Notes: a model not told the origin generated them from the sequence alone. A stretch of 64,000 bases of DNA from Enemella evansiae (GCA_017255395.1 JAFKDC010000007.1:62001-126000), one strand, 5' to 3'; numbered from the stretch's first letter, positions 1 to 9,428 are shown. A program made the numbers and translations.

Positions 1-349
1 CCCGAAGACGATCCCGGGCCGCGACCGGGCGTGAGCCCCCCTCGCATGGGACCGGGTGACAATACAGGTGCTCGACCAGCAATCGGGGAACACCTGGGGC
101 GCCGTCTCTAAGAAAATGGGCGCAGCGGATGCCTGGTGGTCGCACCCGGACTTCTGCCCACCTCTGGGGAAGCGGCCTGCCAGAGTTCTGCTGAAGCGCA
201 CAGCGCCGGGGCCTGGACCTCTGGTGACAGACCTGAAAACCCGGCCCATGGCGCCTGCCCGTCAGGCCCGCAACAAGGCCGGCGCGCGCGAGCCTGTGCT
301 TCTTCTTGGTCCAAATACCTTCTTCTCTTGGCCACCGGCGCCGCCGGTC
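1..349. other. Non-coding stretch downstream of dprA
   Basis: No convincing gene. Open frames here have no recognisable domain and no good ribosome binding site. At about 305-345 lies a diverged copy of the dispersed repeat (minus strand reads GGTATTTGGACCAAGAAGAAG-like, broken here as GGTATTTGGACC then AAGAAGAAG), just after the dprA stop. The rest shows nothing I can name. Confidence 0.5.
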
Positions 350-1504
350 CTAGCGGGGCACCAGCGCCAGCATCCCGCCCGGCTGGCGCTGCACCCGCCC
401 CTCCAGTTCCAGGTCGGTCAGCGCCGGGCTGACCGCCTTTGCCGCCGCGCCGAGGTCGCGGATCAGCTGGTCCTCCGAGACCGGCGACGGACCCAGCCGG
501 TCAAGGATCTGCTGGTGCAGCGCCGCCGCCTGCTGCAGCGTGCGCCGGTCCTTCGGCGGCTCGGGCGGCACCTCGAGCGGCAGCGCCCCCTGCCCCGGCG
601 GCTCTGACGAGGGCGGCAGCTGCTCGATGATGTCTTCGGCGCTGCGCACCAGCTTCGCGCCGTCGCGGATCAGGATGTTGCAGCCGCCCGCCCTGCCGTC
701 CAGCGGATGGCCCGGAACCGCCATGACCTCGCGCCCCTGATCCAGCGCGTTGCGGGCGGTGATCAGGCTGCCGGATTTGGCCGCCGCCTCGACCACCACG
801 ACGCCCGAGGCCATGCCGGAAATGATCCTGTTGCGCACCGGAAAGTGCCGCGCCACAGGCTGTATGCGCATCGGCTGTTCCGACAGGCGCAGCCCGCCCT
901 TCGCCACGATCTCGTCCGACAGGCGCGCGTTCTCCGAGGGGTAAACCACGTCGACGCCACCGGCCAGCACCGCGACCGTCCCGCCCTCCAGCGCCGCGCC
1001 ATGGGCGGCGGCGTCGATCCCGCGCGCCAGTCCCGAAACAACGACATAGCCCGCCGCGCCCAGGTCCCCGGCCAGGCTGCGCGCCATCCGGAGCCCCAGC
1101 GAAGAGGCATTGCGCGCACCCACCACCGCCACCATCGGTCGCGACAGGACATCCGGGCTGCCGATCGCCCACAGCAGCGGCGGCGCGTCGGGCAGTGCGG
1201 CCAGCGCCGGGGGATAGGCCCCGTCGCCCCGGCAGATCATCCGCGCCCCGGCCATCCGGGCTGCCTTCATCTCTGCCAGCACGACACCCTCGGGGCACAG
1301 GCTATAGCCTTCGACCCCGGCGGCGCGGGCAACCTCGGGCAGCGCCTCCAGCGAGCGCTGCGCCGTGCCGTGATCCGCCATCAGCTTCCAGAAGGTCGTC
1401 GGCCCCACCCGACGAGAGCGCAAGAGACGGAGCCAGGCCACACGATCGTCTTCCGTGGTGGGTGGGAGTGGGGGGTGAGTGGAAGAGTAACGTTCGTCGC
1501 GCAT
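350..1504 (-). CDS. dprA: DNA-processing protein DprA (Smf family)
   Basis: DprA binds incoming single-stranded DNA in the cytoplasm and loads RecA during natural transformation; many species without known competence also keep it. The 384-residue product has an N-terminal helix-hairpin-helix-like region (about 25-80), the Rossmann core with VVGARNASSLG and SGLARGIDAAAHGAAL (about 127-168), and a C-terminal winged-helix-like segment (about 320-384), a full-length architecture. I chose the ATG at 1504 (preceded by GGGGACAGGG); a TTG five codons upstream is also open. It is the last of three minus-strand genes after tldD and a membrane protein, with a 127-base gap that could hold its own promoter. 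Confidence 0.93.
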   Translation of the reverse strand: MRDERYSSTHPPLPPTTEDDRVAWLRLLRSRRVGPTTFWKLMADHGTAQRSLEALPEVARAAGVEGYSLCPEGVVLAEMKAARMAGARMICRGDGAYPPALAALPDAPPLLWAIGSPDVLSRPMVAVVGARNASSLGLRMARSLAGDLGAAGYVVVSGLARGIDAAAHGAALEGGTVAVLAGGVDVVYPSENARLSDEIVAKGGLRLSEQPMRIQPVARHFPVRNRIISGMASGVVVVEAAAKSGSLITARNALDQGREVMAVPGHPLDGRAGGCNILIRDGAKLVRSAEDIIEQLPPSSEPPGQGALPLEVPPEPPKDRRTLQQAAALHQQILDRLGPSPVSEDQLIRDLGAAAKAVSPALTDLELEGRVQRQPGGMLALVPR

Positions 1505-1631
1505 CCCTGTCCCCGTCAACTTGCAGGCATAGCTCTAGCGCGCATTTGGTTAATCAGTGGTAAACGCCGGCGAGAATGTTCAACATAAACGGACAAGCGC
1601 ATGAGACTGTGAAACATTCAATTGCGCGAGA

Positions 1632-2138
1632 TCAGCCGCGCGGCACAGGCGGCGCGGCCTTGCCCGGTGCTTTCTCCGTGCGCAGCCCGGGCAGGCTCCA
1701 CAAAACGGCCCAGCACACCCAGCACTGTACCGCGATGGCCACCGCGAGGCGCGGCAGCGCAGAGGGTGCCTCTGTGGTCAGGTCGCCGTTCAGGGCCCAA
1801 TGGACCACCGGAAGCCCGATCAGCAGCCCCGCGGCCATGATCGAAAACAGACCCGCCCGGCCCCGCGCCAAAAGCGCAAGCGCCGCAGCCCAGAGAAACG
1901 GCATCAGGAAGAAGCCGACGAGGGGGGCGCCAACAAGCGCGGAAAGCACGAACAGGATCTCGTAGCGCGGGCCCCGGCTGTCCAGCAGCCCGGGCGGTCC
2001 GGCCAGGAACAACAGCGCCCAGGAGAGCAGCGCAGGCAGCAACAGCCCCGCCGCCACCGCCAGCAGGGGCCGCAGGAATCCGGCCCCGCGCACACCCAGA
2101 ACCGGGCTGCGCCAGCCTATTGGCCGCGCGGGCGGCAA
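1632..2138 (-). CDS. Four-helix integral membrane protein of unknown function
   Basis: A 168-residue, strongly hydrophobic protein with about four membrane segments (roughly 22-47, 62-80, 85-112 and 128-155) and a basic, proline-rich tail. I do not recognise a family. It begins 7 bases after the tldD stop, so it is almost certainly co-transcribed and probably translationally coupled with tldD. Codon use is like its neighbours. The start is uncertain: the ATG at 2138 gives a polar 25-residue lead before the first helix, and internal starts are possible. Confidence 0.65.
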   Translation of the reverse strand: MPPARPIGWRSPVLGVRGAGFLRPLLAVAAGLLLPALLSWALLFLAGPPGLLDSRGPRYEILFVLSALVGAPLVGFFLMPFLWAAALALLARGRAGLFSIMAAGLLIGLPVVHWALNGDLTTEAPSALPRLAVAIAVQCWVCWAVLWSLPGLRTEKAPGKAAPPVPRG

Positions 2139-2145
2139 GGGGGGA

Positions 2146-3567
2146 TCAGACGCCAGAGCCGCCCACCGTCAGCCCGCCGATCATCACCGTGGGCTGGCCC
2201 ACGCCGACCGGCACCCATTGCCCCTGCTTGCCGCAGTTGCCCATGCCCGGATCGAGCGCCATGTCATTGCCGAGGGCGCGGATCTGCTGAAGCGCGGTCG
2301 CTCCGTCGCCGATCAGCGTGGCGCCCTTGACCGGGGCGCCGACCTTGCCGCCCTTCACGCGGTAGGCCTCTGTGCAGGAGAACACGAACTTGCCGCTGGT
2401 GGTGTCCACCTGCCCGCCGCCGAAGCCCACGGCGTAGATGCCGTCCTTGAGGTCGGCGAGGATGTCGGCGGGGTCCGCATCGCCGCCCAGCATGTAGGTG
2501 TTGGTCATGCGTGGCATCGGGATATGCGCATAGCTCTGGCGCCGCCCGTTGCCGGTGGGCGCGACACCCATCAGCCGCGCGTTCTGGCGGTCCTGCATGA
2601 AGCCCACGAGCCGCCCATCCTCGATCAGCACGTTCTTGCCCGAGGGCGTGCCCTCGTCGTCCACGGTGATCGAGCCGCGTCGGTCGGGGATGGTGCCGTC
2701 GTCCAGCACGGTCACGCCCTTGGCGGCGATCTGCTGGCCCATGAGGCCCGCGAAGGTCGAGGCGCCCTTGCGGTTGGCGTCGCCCTCCAGCCCGTGGCCG
2801 ATGGCCTCATGCAGCAGGATACCGGGCCAGCCAGGGCCAAGCACGATGTCCATGACACCGGCGGGCGCGGGTTCGGCGCGCAGGTTCACCAGCGCGATCC
2901 GCAAAGCCTCGCGTGCCTTGGACTGCCAGTCCTGCGGCTCCAGCAGGCCCTCCAGCGTGACGCGCCCGCCGCCGCCGGCGGTGCCGGATTCGCGGCGGCC
3001 GCCTTCCTCGACGATGACAGAAACATTGACCCGCGTCATCGGGCGCACATCCGTGACCAGCCCGCCCTCGGGGCGCAGGATCGCCACCTCCTGCAAGGAG
3101 GCCGCGATGGTGGCCGTCACCTGCACGACGCGCGAATCGAGACCGCGTGCAAAGGCGTCGATCTCTTTCAGCGTGTCGATCTTGACCGGGAAGGACGCCC
3201 CCGCGATCGGGTCGGCATCCGTATAAAGCGTGCGGTTCGTGCCCGCGGGCGGGGGTGCCATGACGCCGCCACCGTCCCCCACGGCCAGCCGCGCGGTCTG
3301 CGCCGCCCGCTTCAGCGCGCTTTCGGAAATCTCGGTGGCATGGGCGTAGCCCGCGACCTCTCCGTTCACGGCACGCAGGCCGAAGCCCTCGGCGGCATCG
3401 TAGCTGGCGGTCTTCACCCGACCGTCGTCCAGAACCAGCGACGCGGACCGGCGGCGTTCGAGGAAAAGCTCGCCATCCTCAGCGCCTGCAAGGGTTTCGC
3501 GCAGGATGGCAGAGGCGCGGTCCTGGTCCAGATGGGTCTCGAACGGGCGGAAGGGGGCGTCGCTCAT
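2146..3567 (-). CDS. tldD: Metalloprotease TldD
   Basis: TldD pairs with TldE/PmbA to form a cytoplasmic zinc protease that degrades unfolded peptides and, in some species, matures peptide antibiotics or antitoxins. The 473-residue product has the zinc-binding HEAIGHGLEGD (HExxxH, residues 253-258) and the family's glycine-rich C-terminal half ending in GGLTVGGSGV. The start is the ATG at 3567, preceded by a GAGGAC site; a longer frame reaching 3669 adds 34 residues unlike the family N-terminus. No tldE lies in the window. An FNR-type palindrome (3580-3593) sits 13 bases upstream of the start codon. Confidence 0.94.
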   Translation of the reverse strand: MSDAPFRPFETHLDQDRASAILRETLAGAEDGELFLERRRSASLVLDDGRVKTASYDAAEGFGLRAVNGEVAGYAHATEISESALKRAAQTARLAVGDGGGVMAPPPAGTNRTLYTDADPIAGASFPVKIDTLKEIDAFARGLDSRVVQVTATIAASLQEVAILRPEGGLVTDVRPMTRVNVSVIVEEGGRRESGTAGGGGRVTLEGLLEPQDWQSKAREALRIALVNLRAEPAPAGVMDIVLGPGWPGILLHEAIGHGLEGDANRKGASTFAGLMGQQIAAKGVTVLDDGTIPDRRGSITVDDEGTPSGKNVLIEDGRLVGFMQDRQNARLMGVAPTGNGRRQSYAHIPMPRMTNTYMLGGDADPADILADLKDGIYAVGFGGGQVDTTSGKFVFSCTEAYRVKGGKVGAPVKGATLIGDGATALQQIRALGNDMALDPGMGNCGKQGQWVPVGVGQPTVMIGGLTVGGSGV

Positions 3568-3579
3568 GGGGTCCTCGGC

Positions 3580-3593
3580 TTGATCTGGATCAA
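3580..3593. promoter_or_regulatory. Candidate FNR/FnrL box between tldD and the cox operon
   Basis: TTGATCTGGATCAA is an exact match to the FNR consensus TTGAT-N4-ATCAA. It lies 13 bases upstream of the tldD start and 150 bases upstream of the coxB start. The tldD side is too close to the start codon for ordinary activation, so control of the oxidase transcript, or repression of tldD, is more plausible. The match is seen; binding is inferred. Confidence 0.6.
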
Positions 3594-3743
3594 AAAAAGC
3601 GGCGCTTTGCCGCAAGAGTACTGCTTTATCGTACCCCCGGAATATGGTTTTAAGCACCGCAGAACGCAATGGGAGGACCGGGCCGCGATTCCGTGGCGCG
3701 CGAAAGCCATTCCATGACCGATGACGCTAGATCAGGGTAGACC

Positions 3744-4619
3744 ATGCAACTCAAGACGATGCTGACGGGCCTTGCCGCCGCCTTCTTCGCCGCGCCGGCC
3801 CTGGCGCAGGACCTCGACGTGGTGGGCAAGCCCCACGCCGGCGGACTGGGTTTCCAGCCCGCCGCAACCGAACTGGCCCGCGACCTGCAATGGCTCGATG
3901 GCATGATCCTGGTGATCATCACCATCATCTCGCTGTTTGTGGTGGGCCTGCTCGCCTGGTGCGTGGTGCGCTTCAACGCCCGGTCGAACCCGACCCCCAG
4001 TTCCTTCACCCACAACACCCCGATCGAGATCGCCTGGACGCTGGGCCCGATCGTCATTCTCGTCTTCATCGGCGCCTTCTCGCTGCCGGTGCTGTTCAAG
4101 CAGCAGGAGATCCCCGAGGGCGACATCACCATCAAGGTGACCGGCTACCAGTGGTACTGGGGCTACGAATACGTCGGTGAGGATCTGGCCTTCGAAAGCT
4201 ACATGATCGGCTCGCCCGCCACCGGTGGCGAGAACCGCATGTCGCCGGAAGTCTCGGATATGCTTCAGGAAGCCGGATACGCGGATGAAGATTTCCTGCT
4301 GGCCACCGACACCGCCGTCGTGGTGCCCGTGGGCGCGACCGTGGTGATGCAGGTCACCGGCGCGGACGTGATCCACTCCTGGACCATCCCGGCCTTCGGC
4401 GTGAAACAGGACGCCGTCCCCGGCCGCCTTGCCGAGCTGCACTTCACGCCCGAGCGTGAAGGCGTCTACTTCGGCCAGTGCTCGGAACTCTGCGGCATCG
4501 CCCACGCCTACATGCCGATCACCGTGCAGGTCGTCAGCCCCGAGGCCTATGACGCCTGGCTCGCGGCCTCCAAGGAAGACGGCTGGCCGGTCGACATCCG
4601 CACGATCCTGACGAACTGA
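3744..4619 (+). CDS. ctaC: Cytochrome c oxidase subunit II (CtaC/CoxB)
   Basis: This subunit accepts electrons from cytochrome c at its CuA centre and passes them to subunit I of the aa3 oxidase. The 291-residue protein starts with a cleavable signal peptide (cut near ALAQ, residues 17-20), then two membrane helices (about 52-74 and 94-116) and a periplasmic cupredoxin domain. The CuA ligands are visible in [12 protein letters not shown] near residues 245-256, with the upstream His in [13 protein letters not shown] is the conserved aromatic stretch. It is the first gene of the oxidase cluster; subunit I (ctaD) is not here, as is usual in Rhodobacterales. Confidence 0.97.
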   Translation: MQLKTMLTGLAAAFFAAPALAQDLDVVGKPHAGGLGFQPAATELARDLQWLDGMILVIITIISLFVVGLLAWCVVRFNARSNPTPSSFTHNTPIEIAWTLGPIVILVFIGAFSLPVLFKQQEIPEGDITIKVTGYQWYWGYEYVGEDLAFESYMIGSPATGGENRMSPEVSDMLQEAGYADEDFLLATDTAVVVPVGATVVMQVTGADVIHSWTIPAFGVKQDAVPGRLAELHFTPEREGVYFGQCSELCGIAHAYMPITVQVVSPEAYDAWLAASKEDGWPVDIRTILTN

Positions 4620-4710
4620 AGCGGCGCGGCGGGTTGAAAACCCGCCCTGCCCCGACATCTGAACGACGTGACGGGTGGGCATCGGGCCCGCCCTGTTCAC
4701 AGGAGAGACC

Positions 4711-5643
4711 ATGAGCGACGCAAGCTTCGACAGCCAGCTTCGGGAGAACGAGGCGGAATTCGGCGATTACTTCGCCCTGCTCAAGCCGCGCGTCATGACG
4801 CTTGTGGTCTTTACCGCCTTCGTCGGCCTGCTGGCGGCACCGGTCGCCGTGCATCCCTTCGTCGGCTTCTGCGCCATTCTCTTCATCGCCGTGGGCGGCG
4901 GCGCCTCGGGCGCGCTGAACATGTGGTACGACGCCGACATCGACGCGGTGATGAAACGCACCGCCAAGCGCCCGATCCCCGCGGGCCGCGTGTCGCGCGA
5001 AGAGGCGCTGGCCATCGGCCTGACCCTGTCGGTCTTCGCCTGCGTGTTCCTGGGCCTTGCCACGAACTGGCTGGCCGCCGGGCTGCTGGCCTTCACCATC
5101 TTCTTCTACGTGGTCATCTACACGATATGGCTGAAGCGCGCGACGCCGCAGAACATCGTGATCGGCGGCGCCGCCGGGGCCTTCCCCCCGATGATCGGCT
5201 GGGCCGCCGCGACCGGCGACATCTCGACCGCCTCCGTGCTGATGTTCTGCCTGACCTTCCTGTGGACCCCGCCGCACTTCTGGGCGCTGGCGCTGTTCGT
5301 CCGCATGGATTACGACAATGCAACCGTGCCGATGCTGACGGTGACCCATGGCCGCCGCGCGACCCGCACACATATCCTGGCCTATACCGTCCTGCTGGCG
5401 GCCTTCGCCATCGGGTTGGGCTTCACCCAGGTCGGCGGACCGGTCTACCTTGCCACGGCACTGGTGCTGAACGCGCTCTTCCTGCGCGGGGCCTGGGCCA
5501 TCTGGCGCCGGGACGAAGCCGACTGCGAGGCCGATAACTTCAAGGCCGAGAAGAGCTTCTTCAAGCTTTCGCTGCTTTACCTCTTTGCCCATTTCGGCGC
5601 GATCCTCGTCGAAGCGGGCCTCGACCGCATGGGAGCCTGGTAA
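4711..5643 (+). CDS. ctaB: Protoheme IX farnesyltransferase (heme O synthase)
   Basis: CtaB transfers a farnesyl group to heme b, giving heme O, the precursor of heme A for the aa3 oxidase. The 310-residue UbiA-family protein has many membrane helices and the conserved acidic loop NMWYDADIDAVMKRTAKRPIP-like region (about residues 70-90), plus the second loop WTPPHFWALAL. The ATG at 4711 follows AGGAGAG; a longer frame from 4675 lacks such a site. The stop overlaps the next small gene's start by one base (TAATG). Confidence 0.95.
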   Translation: MSDASFDSQLRENEAEFGDYFALLKPRVMTLVVFTAFVGLLAAPVAVHPFVGFCAILFIAVGGGASGALNMWYDADIDAVMKRTAKRPIPAGRVSREEALAIGLTLSVFACVFLGLATNWLAAGLLAFTIFFYVVIYTIWLKRATPQNIVIGGAAGAFPPMIGWAAATGDISTASVLMFCLTFLWTPPHFWALALFVRMDYDNATVPMLTVTHGRRATRTHILAYTVLLAAFAIGLGFTQVGGPVYLATALVLNALFLRGAWAIWRRDEADCEADNFKAEKSFFKLSLLYLFAHFGAILVEAGLDRMGAW

Positions 5644-5816
5644 TGGCGGGTCTGGTCAAGGAACACGAACTTCATCGCCGCCGGAAGGGGCGCAACATGG
5701 GCGTGGGCCTCGTACTCGCCGCCTTTATCGCGCTGATCTTCGGGCTGACCATCGTCAAGGTCGGCGGCGGCGACTATCAGGTGCGACCGGAAACGGAGGT
5801 TCAGGATGGCAATTGA
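5643..5816 (+). CDS. CoxF-like small single-span protein of the oxidase cluster
   Basis: A 57-residue protein beginning MAGLVKEHELHRRRKG, with a basic N-terminus, one membrane span (about 21-38, VGLVLAAFIALIFGLTIV) and a short polar tail. Its ATG overlaps the ctaB stop, and its end overlaps the ctaG start by 11 bases, so all three are translationally coupled. In Rhodobacterales and relatives a small protein of this size sits at this place and is often called CoxF; its role, presumably in oxidase assembly, is not established. It is short enough to be missed by automatic annotation. Confidence 0.85.
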   Translation: MAGLVKEHELHRRRKGRNMGVGLVLAAFIALIFGLTIVKVGGGDYQVRPETEVQDGN

Positions 5817-6423
5817 CGGCAAGTCTAAGACGGTTCTTCAGACGGTGGGCGTGGTCGTGACCATGGGCGCGCTGGCATGGGCCTCCGTGCCCTTCTACGA
5901 CTGGTTCTGCCGCGTCACTGGCTTCGGCGGCACCACCGCCGTCGCCGAAGGGACCACCGGCGAGATCCTGGACAAGACCATCAAGGTCAAGTTCGATGCG
6001 TCGAAGGACCGCGACATGGCGTGGGAGTTCAAACCCATGCAGACAGAAATGACGGTGCGCATCGGGGAAGAGGGCCTCGCCTTCTACGAGGCCTACAACC
6101 CCACCGACCGTCCCATCGCCGGGCAGGCCAGCTACAACGTCGCCCCCTACGAGGCGGGTGGTTTCTTCAACAAGATCGAATGCTTCTGCTTCACCGAGCA
6201 GGTGCTGATGCCGGGTGAGCGGGTTCAGATGCCCGTCAGCTTCTTCGTGGACCCCGAGATCGTCACCGACCGGGACGCGAAGTACACCAATCACATCACG
6301 CTGTCCTACACCTTCTACGAGATCGACCTGCCCGAACAGACGCAGGCCGCTCTCGATACCGGTGCCCTTGGCGCCGCCGCCCAAAACGATGCAAAAGCAT
6401 CCGATAACGAACGCCTGAACTGA
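5806..6423 (+). CDS. ctaG: Cytochrome c oxidase assembly protein CtaG (Cox11 family, copper chaperone)
   Basis: CtaG delivers copper to the CuB site of oxidase subunit I. The 205-residue protein has one N-terminal membrane anchor (about 10-30, ending at the conserved VPFYDWFCRVTGFGG) and a periplasmic immunoglobulin-like domain. The copper-binding cysteines are visible in KIECFCFTEQ (about 124-133), and the conserved TNHITLSYTFYE follows. Length and order match the Cox11 family. It overlaps the preceding small gene and is followed 9 bases later by subunit III. Confidence 0.96.
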   Translation: MAIDGKSKTVLQTVGVVVTMGALAWASVPFYDWFCRVTGFGGTTAVAEGTTGEILDKTIKVKFDASKDRDMAWEFKPMQTEMTVRIGEEGLAFYEAYNPTDRPIAGQASYNVAPYEAGGFFNKIECFCFTEQVLMPGERVQMPVSFFVDPEIVTDRDAKYTNHITLSYTFYEIDLPEQTQAALDTGALGAAAQNDAKASDNERLN

Positions 6424-6432
6424 GGGAACGCA

Positions 6433-7239
6433 ATGGCGCATGTAAAAAATCACGACTACCACATCCTGAGCCCCTCCATCTGGCCGCTTGCCGGCGCCTT
6501 GGCGGGCTTTGTTATGCTGTTCGGCGCCGTGCTGTGGATGCACGATCACGGGCCCTGGGTCTTCCTGATCGGCCTCGTCGGCGTGCTTTACGTGATGTTC
6601 GGCTGGTGGTCGGAAACCGTCGCCGAGAACCAGGTGGGCGACCACACGCCGGTCGTGCTGATCGGCCTGCGCTATGGCTTCATCCTGTTCATCATGTCCG
6701 AAGTGATGTTCTTCTTCGCGTGGTTCTGGAGCTTCTTCAAACACGCGCTGTACCCGATGGACCCGAACGGCAACTCGCCCGCCATCGACGGCCCCTGGCC
6801 GCCGGCGGGGATCGAGACCTTCGACCCCTTCCACCTGCCGCTGATCAACACGCTGATCCTGCTGTGCTCGGGCGCCGCCGCCACCTGGGCGCACCACGCG
6901 CTGGTGCATGAGAACAACCGCAAGGACATCGTGTCCGGCCTGTCCATCGCGATCATCCTCGGCCTGATCTTCTCGCTCTTCCAGGCCTATGAGTACAGCC
7001 ACGCGGCCTTCGGCTTCTCGGGCAACATCTATGGCGCCAACTTCTTCATGGCGACAGGCTTTCACGGGTTCCACGTGATCATCGGGACGATCTTCCTGTT
7101 CATCTGCCTGCTGCGGACCATGCGTGGCCACTTCACCCCGGAAAACCACCTCGGGTTCGAGGCGGCGGCCTGGTACTGGCACTTCGTGGACGTGGTCTGG
7201 CTGTTCCTCTTCGCCTCGATCTACATCTGGGGCGCCTGA
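6433..7239 (+). CDS. ctaE: Cytochrome c oxidase subunit III (CtaE/CoxC)
   Basis: Subunit III stabilises the aa3 oxidase core and supports proton uptake. The 268-residue protein has seven membrane helices and family hallmarks: [14 protein letters not shown] at the N-terminus, [15 protein letters not shown] (about residues 88-102), [13 protein letters not shown] and [17 protein letters not shown] near the end. The start ATG follows GAGGGA. A strong intrinsic terminator at 7285-7314 lies between it and surf1, so surf1 may be expressed at a lower level. Confidence 0.97.
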   Translation: MAHVKNHDYHILSPSIWPLAGALAGFVMLFGAVLWMHDHGPWVFLIGLVGVLYVMFGWWSETVAENQVGDHTPVVLIGLRYGFILFIMSEVMFFFAWFWSFFKHALYPMDPNGNSPAIDGPWPPAGIETFDPFHLPLINTLILLCSGAAATWAHHALVHENNRKDIVSGLSIAIILGLIFSLFQAYEYSHAAFGFSGNIYGANFFMATGFHGFHVIIGTIFLFICLLRTMRGHFTPENHLGFEAAAWYWHFVDVVWLFLFASIYIWGA

Positions 7240-7284
7240 CCGACCCCACACAGGGCTTGCACCCGCACCCTGCTGCGATAAACC

Positions 7285-7314
7285 AAGGCGCGCCCCATCC
7301 GGCGCGCCTTTTTC
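7285..7314 (+). terminator. Intrinsic terminator after ctaE
   Basis: A perfect 10-base-pair GC-rich stem (AAGGCGCGCC / GGCGCGCCTT) with a 6-base loop, followed by TTTC. It closes the ctaC-B-F-G-E transcript 46 bases after the ctaE stop and lies 35 bases upstream of surf1. Confidence 0.85.
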
Positions 7315-7348
7315 GTGCCGCCTGCCCTGACCAAGACCGAGGCCACCC

Positions 7349-8026
7349 GTGTTGAACCGTCTTGCCGCCCCCCTGCTGATTGGCCTTCTCGGCGCTGCCG
7401 TGCTGCTGTGGCTGGGGTTCTGGCAGATGGAGCGGCTGGCCTGGAAGCAGGGCGTGCTGGCAGAGATCACCGAAACCATCGACGGCGACCCGCAGCCGCT
7501 GCCCGTGCTCGTCGACCCCGAAGCGCAGCGCTATCAGCCGGTGACCCTGACCGGGCACATCGGCGACGGCGCGCTCTTCGTGCTGGTCTCGGTCAAGCGG
7601 CAGGGCGCGGGCTGGCGGGTGATCTCGCCCTTCACAACAGACGACGGGCGGACGATCCTGCTCGACCGGGGCTTTACCCCGGTGGCCGAAAAATCCGCGC
7701 CCCGGCGCAGCGGCCCCGTCACCCTGACCGGCAACCTGCACTGGCCCGACGACCGTAACGATTCGACCCCCGGGAACGACGAGGCGGGCAACACCTGGTT
7801 CGCCCGCGACATCGGCCCCATGGCCGAGGCGCTGAAGACCGAACCGCTGCTGGTTGTCGCCCGCGACATCACGCCGCCGGACGCGGGCACCGCCCCCCTG
7901 CCCGTCTCGACCGAGGGCATCCCGAACGACCACCTGCAATATGCCGTGACCTGGTTTTCCCTCGCCGCGGTCTGGCTTCTCATGACCGGCGCCTGGATCT
8001 GGCGCCGCCTGCAAGGCAAGGACTGA
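7349..8026 (+). CDS. surf1: SURF1 family oxidase assembly protein
   Basis: Surf1 binds heme A and helps insert it into oxidase subunit I. The 225-residue protein has an N-terminal helix (about 4-24, containing LWLGFWQMERLAWK), a periplasmic domain with YQPVTLTGH and ILLDRGFTPV, and a C-terminal helix (about 200-220, YAVTWFSLAAVWLLM), the two-helix layout of the family. The start is GTG at 7349 or the next codon, TTG; neither has a strong ribosome site. thrC begins 4 bases after its stop and its ribosome site lies within the end of surf1. Confidence 0.92.
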   Translation: MLNRLAAPLLIGLLGAAVLLWLGFWQMERLAWKQGVLAEITETIDGDPQPLPVLVDPEAQRYQPVTLTGHIGDGALFVLVSVKRQGAGWRVISPFTTDDGRTILLDRGFTPVAEKSAPRRSGPVTLTGNLHWPDDRNDSTPGNDEAGNTWFARDIGPMAEALKTEPLLVVARDITPPDAGTAPLPVSTEGIPNDHLQYAVTWFSLAAVWLLMTGAWIWRRLQGKD

Positions 8027-8030
8027 CCCC

Positions 8031-9428
8031 ATGCGCTATATCTCCACCCGCGGACAGGCCCCGGCCCTGACCTTCGAAGAAGCCATGCTTTCGGGCCTCG
8101 CCCGCGACGGCGGCCTCTATGTCCCCGAGACGATCCCGCAGATGTCCCCCGCCGAGATCAGGGCGCTGCACGGCCTCAGCTACGAGGAAACCGCCTTTCG
8201 CGTCATGCGGCCCTTCATCGGTGAGACCTTCGACGACGCCACCCTGCGGGACCTGATCGCCAAGGCCTACGCCGGGTTCGGGCACGAAGCCCGCGCGCCG
8301 CTGAAGCAGCTGGCGCCCGGCCACTTCCTGCTGGAGCTGTTCCACGGGCCGACGCTGGCCTTCAAGGACTTCGCCATGCAGCTGATCGGCCAGTTCTTTC
8401 AGGAGGCGCTGAAGCGCCGGGGCGAGCGCGTGACCATCGTCGGCGCCACCTCGGGCGACACCGGCAGCGCCGCCATCGAGGCCTTCAAGGGGCTGGACAA
8501 CGTCGACGTGGTGATCCTGTTCCCGCATGGCCGCGTGTCCGAGGTGCAGCGCCGCCAGATGACCACGCCCGCCGAATCCAACGTCCACGCCCTCGCGCTC
8601 GACGGCGATTTCGACGACTGTCAGGCGCGGCTGAAGGACATGTTCAACCACTTCGACTTCCGCGACGAGGTGCGGCTGGCGGGCGTCAACAGCATCAACT
8701 GGGCGCGGGTTCTGGCGCAGGTCGTCTACTACTTCTCCGCCGCCGTGTCGCTGGGCGCGCCCGAGCGCAAGGTCAGCTTCACCGTGCCCACCGGCAACTT
8801 CGGCGACATCTTCGCGGGCTTCATCGCCAAGCAGATGGGTCTGCCGATCCACCGTCTGGTGATCGCGACCAACCAGAACGACATCCTGCACCGCTGCATG
8901 GAAACCGCCGAGTACCGCAAGAACGGCGTGAAGCCCTCGATCTCTCCGTCGATGGATATCGAGGTCTCGTCCAACTTCGAGCGCGCGCTGTTCTGGGCGC
9001 ATGACAAGGACGGCGCCGCCATCGCCAAGCTGATGAACGAGCTTCAGGCAGAGGGCAGCTTTGCCATCTCGCCAAACGCCATGGGCGCGCTGGCAGAGCA
9101 TTACGACAGCGGCCGCGCCGACGAGGCGACCACCAGCGAGACCATCGCCGCCACGCTGACCTCTGCCGGAGAGCTGCTTTGCCCGCATTCCGCCGTGGGC
9201 GTCCATGTCGGCACCGGGGCCGCCGCCCATGCCCCCGAGACGCCGATGATCACGCTGGCCACCGCCCATCCGGCCAAGTTCCCCGACGCGGTCGAGGCCG
9301 CCAGCGGCATCCGCCCCCCTCTTCCCAATCGCATGGCCGACCTGTATGAGCGTCCGGAACGCGTGACCCGGGTCGCCAACGACCTGTCCGCACTCGAGTC
9401 CCTGATCAAGGAGCGTATCGCCCGGTGA
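8031..9428 (+). CDS. thrC: Threonine synthase
   Basis: This PLP enzyme converts O-phosphohomoserine to threonine. The 465-residue product has the family start MRYISTRGQAPALTFEEA, the PLP lysine in LAFKDFAMQ (about residue 111), the phosphate-binding ATSGDTGSAAIEA and SFTVPTGNFGDIFAG. Length fits the long bacterial type. It is placed between surf1 and the M16 peptidase, a frequent Rhodobacterales order; the next gene starts at a GTG overlapping its stop (GTGA). Confidence 0.97.
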   Translation: MRYISTRGQAPALTFEEAMLSGLARDGGLYVPETIPQMSPAEIRALHGLSYEETAFRVMRPFIGETFDDATLRDLIAKAYAGFGHEARAPLKQLAPGHFLLELFHGPTLAFKDFAMQLIGQFFQEALKRRGERVTIVGATSGDTGSAAIEAFKGLDNVDVVILFPHGRVSEVQRRQMTTPAESNVHALALDGDFDDCQARLKDMFNHFDFRDEVRLAGVNSINWARVLAQVVYYFSAAVSLGAPERKVSFTVPTGNFGDIFAGFIAKQMGLPIHRLVIATNQNDILHRCMETAEYRKNGVKPSISPSMDIEVSSNFERALFWAHDKDGAAIAKLMNELQAEGSFAISPNAMGALAEHYDSGRADEATTSETIAATLTSAGELLCPHSAVGVHVGTGAAAHAPETPMITLATAHPAKFPDAVEAASGIRPPLPNRMADLYERPERVTRVANDLSALESLIKERIAR

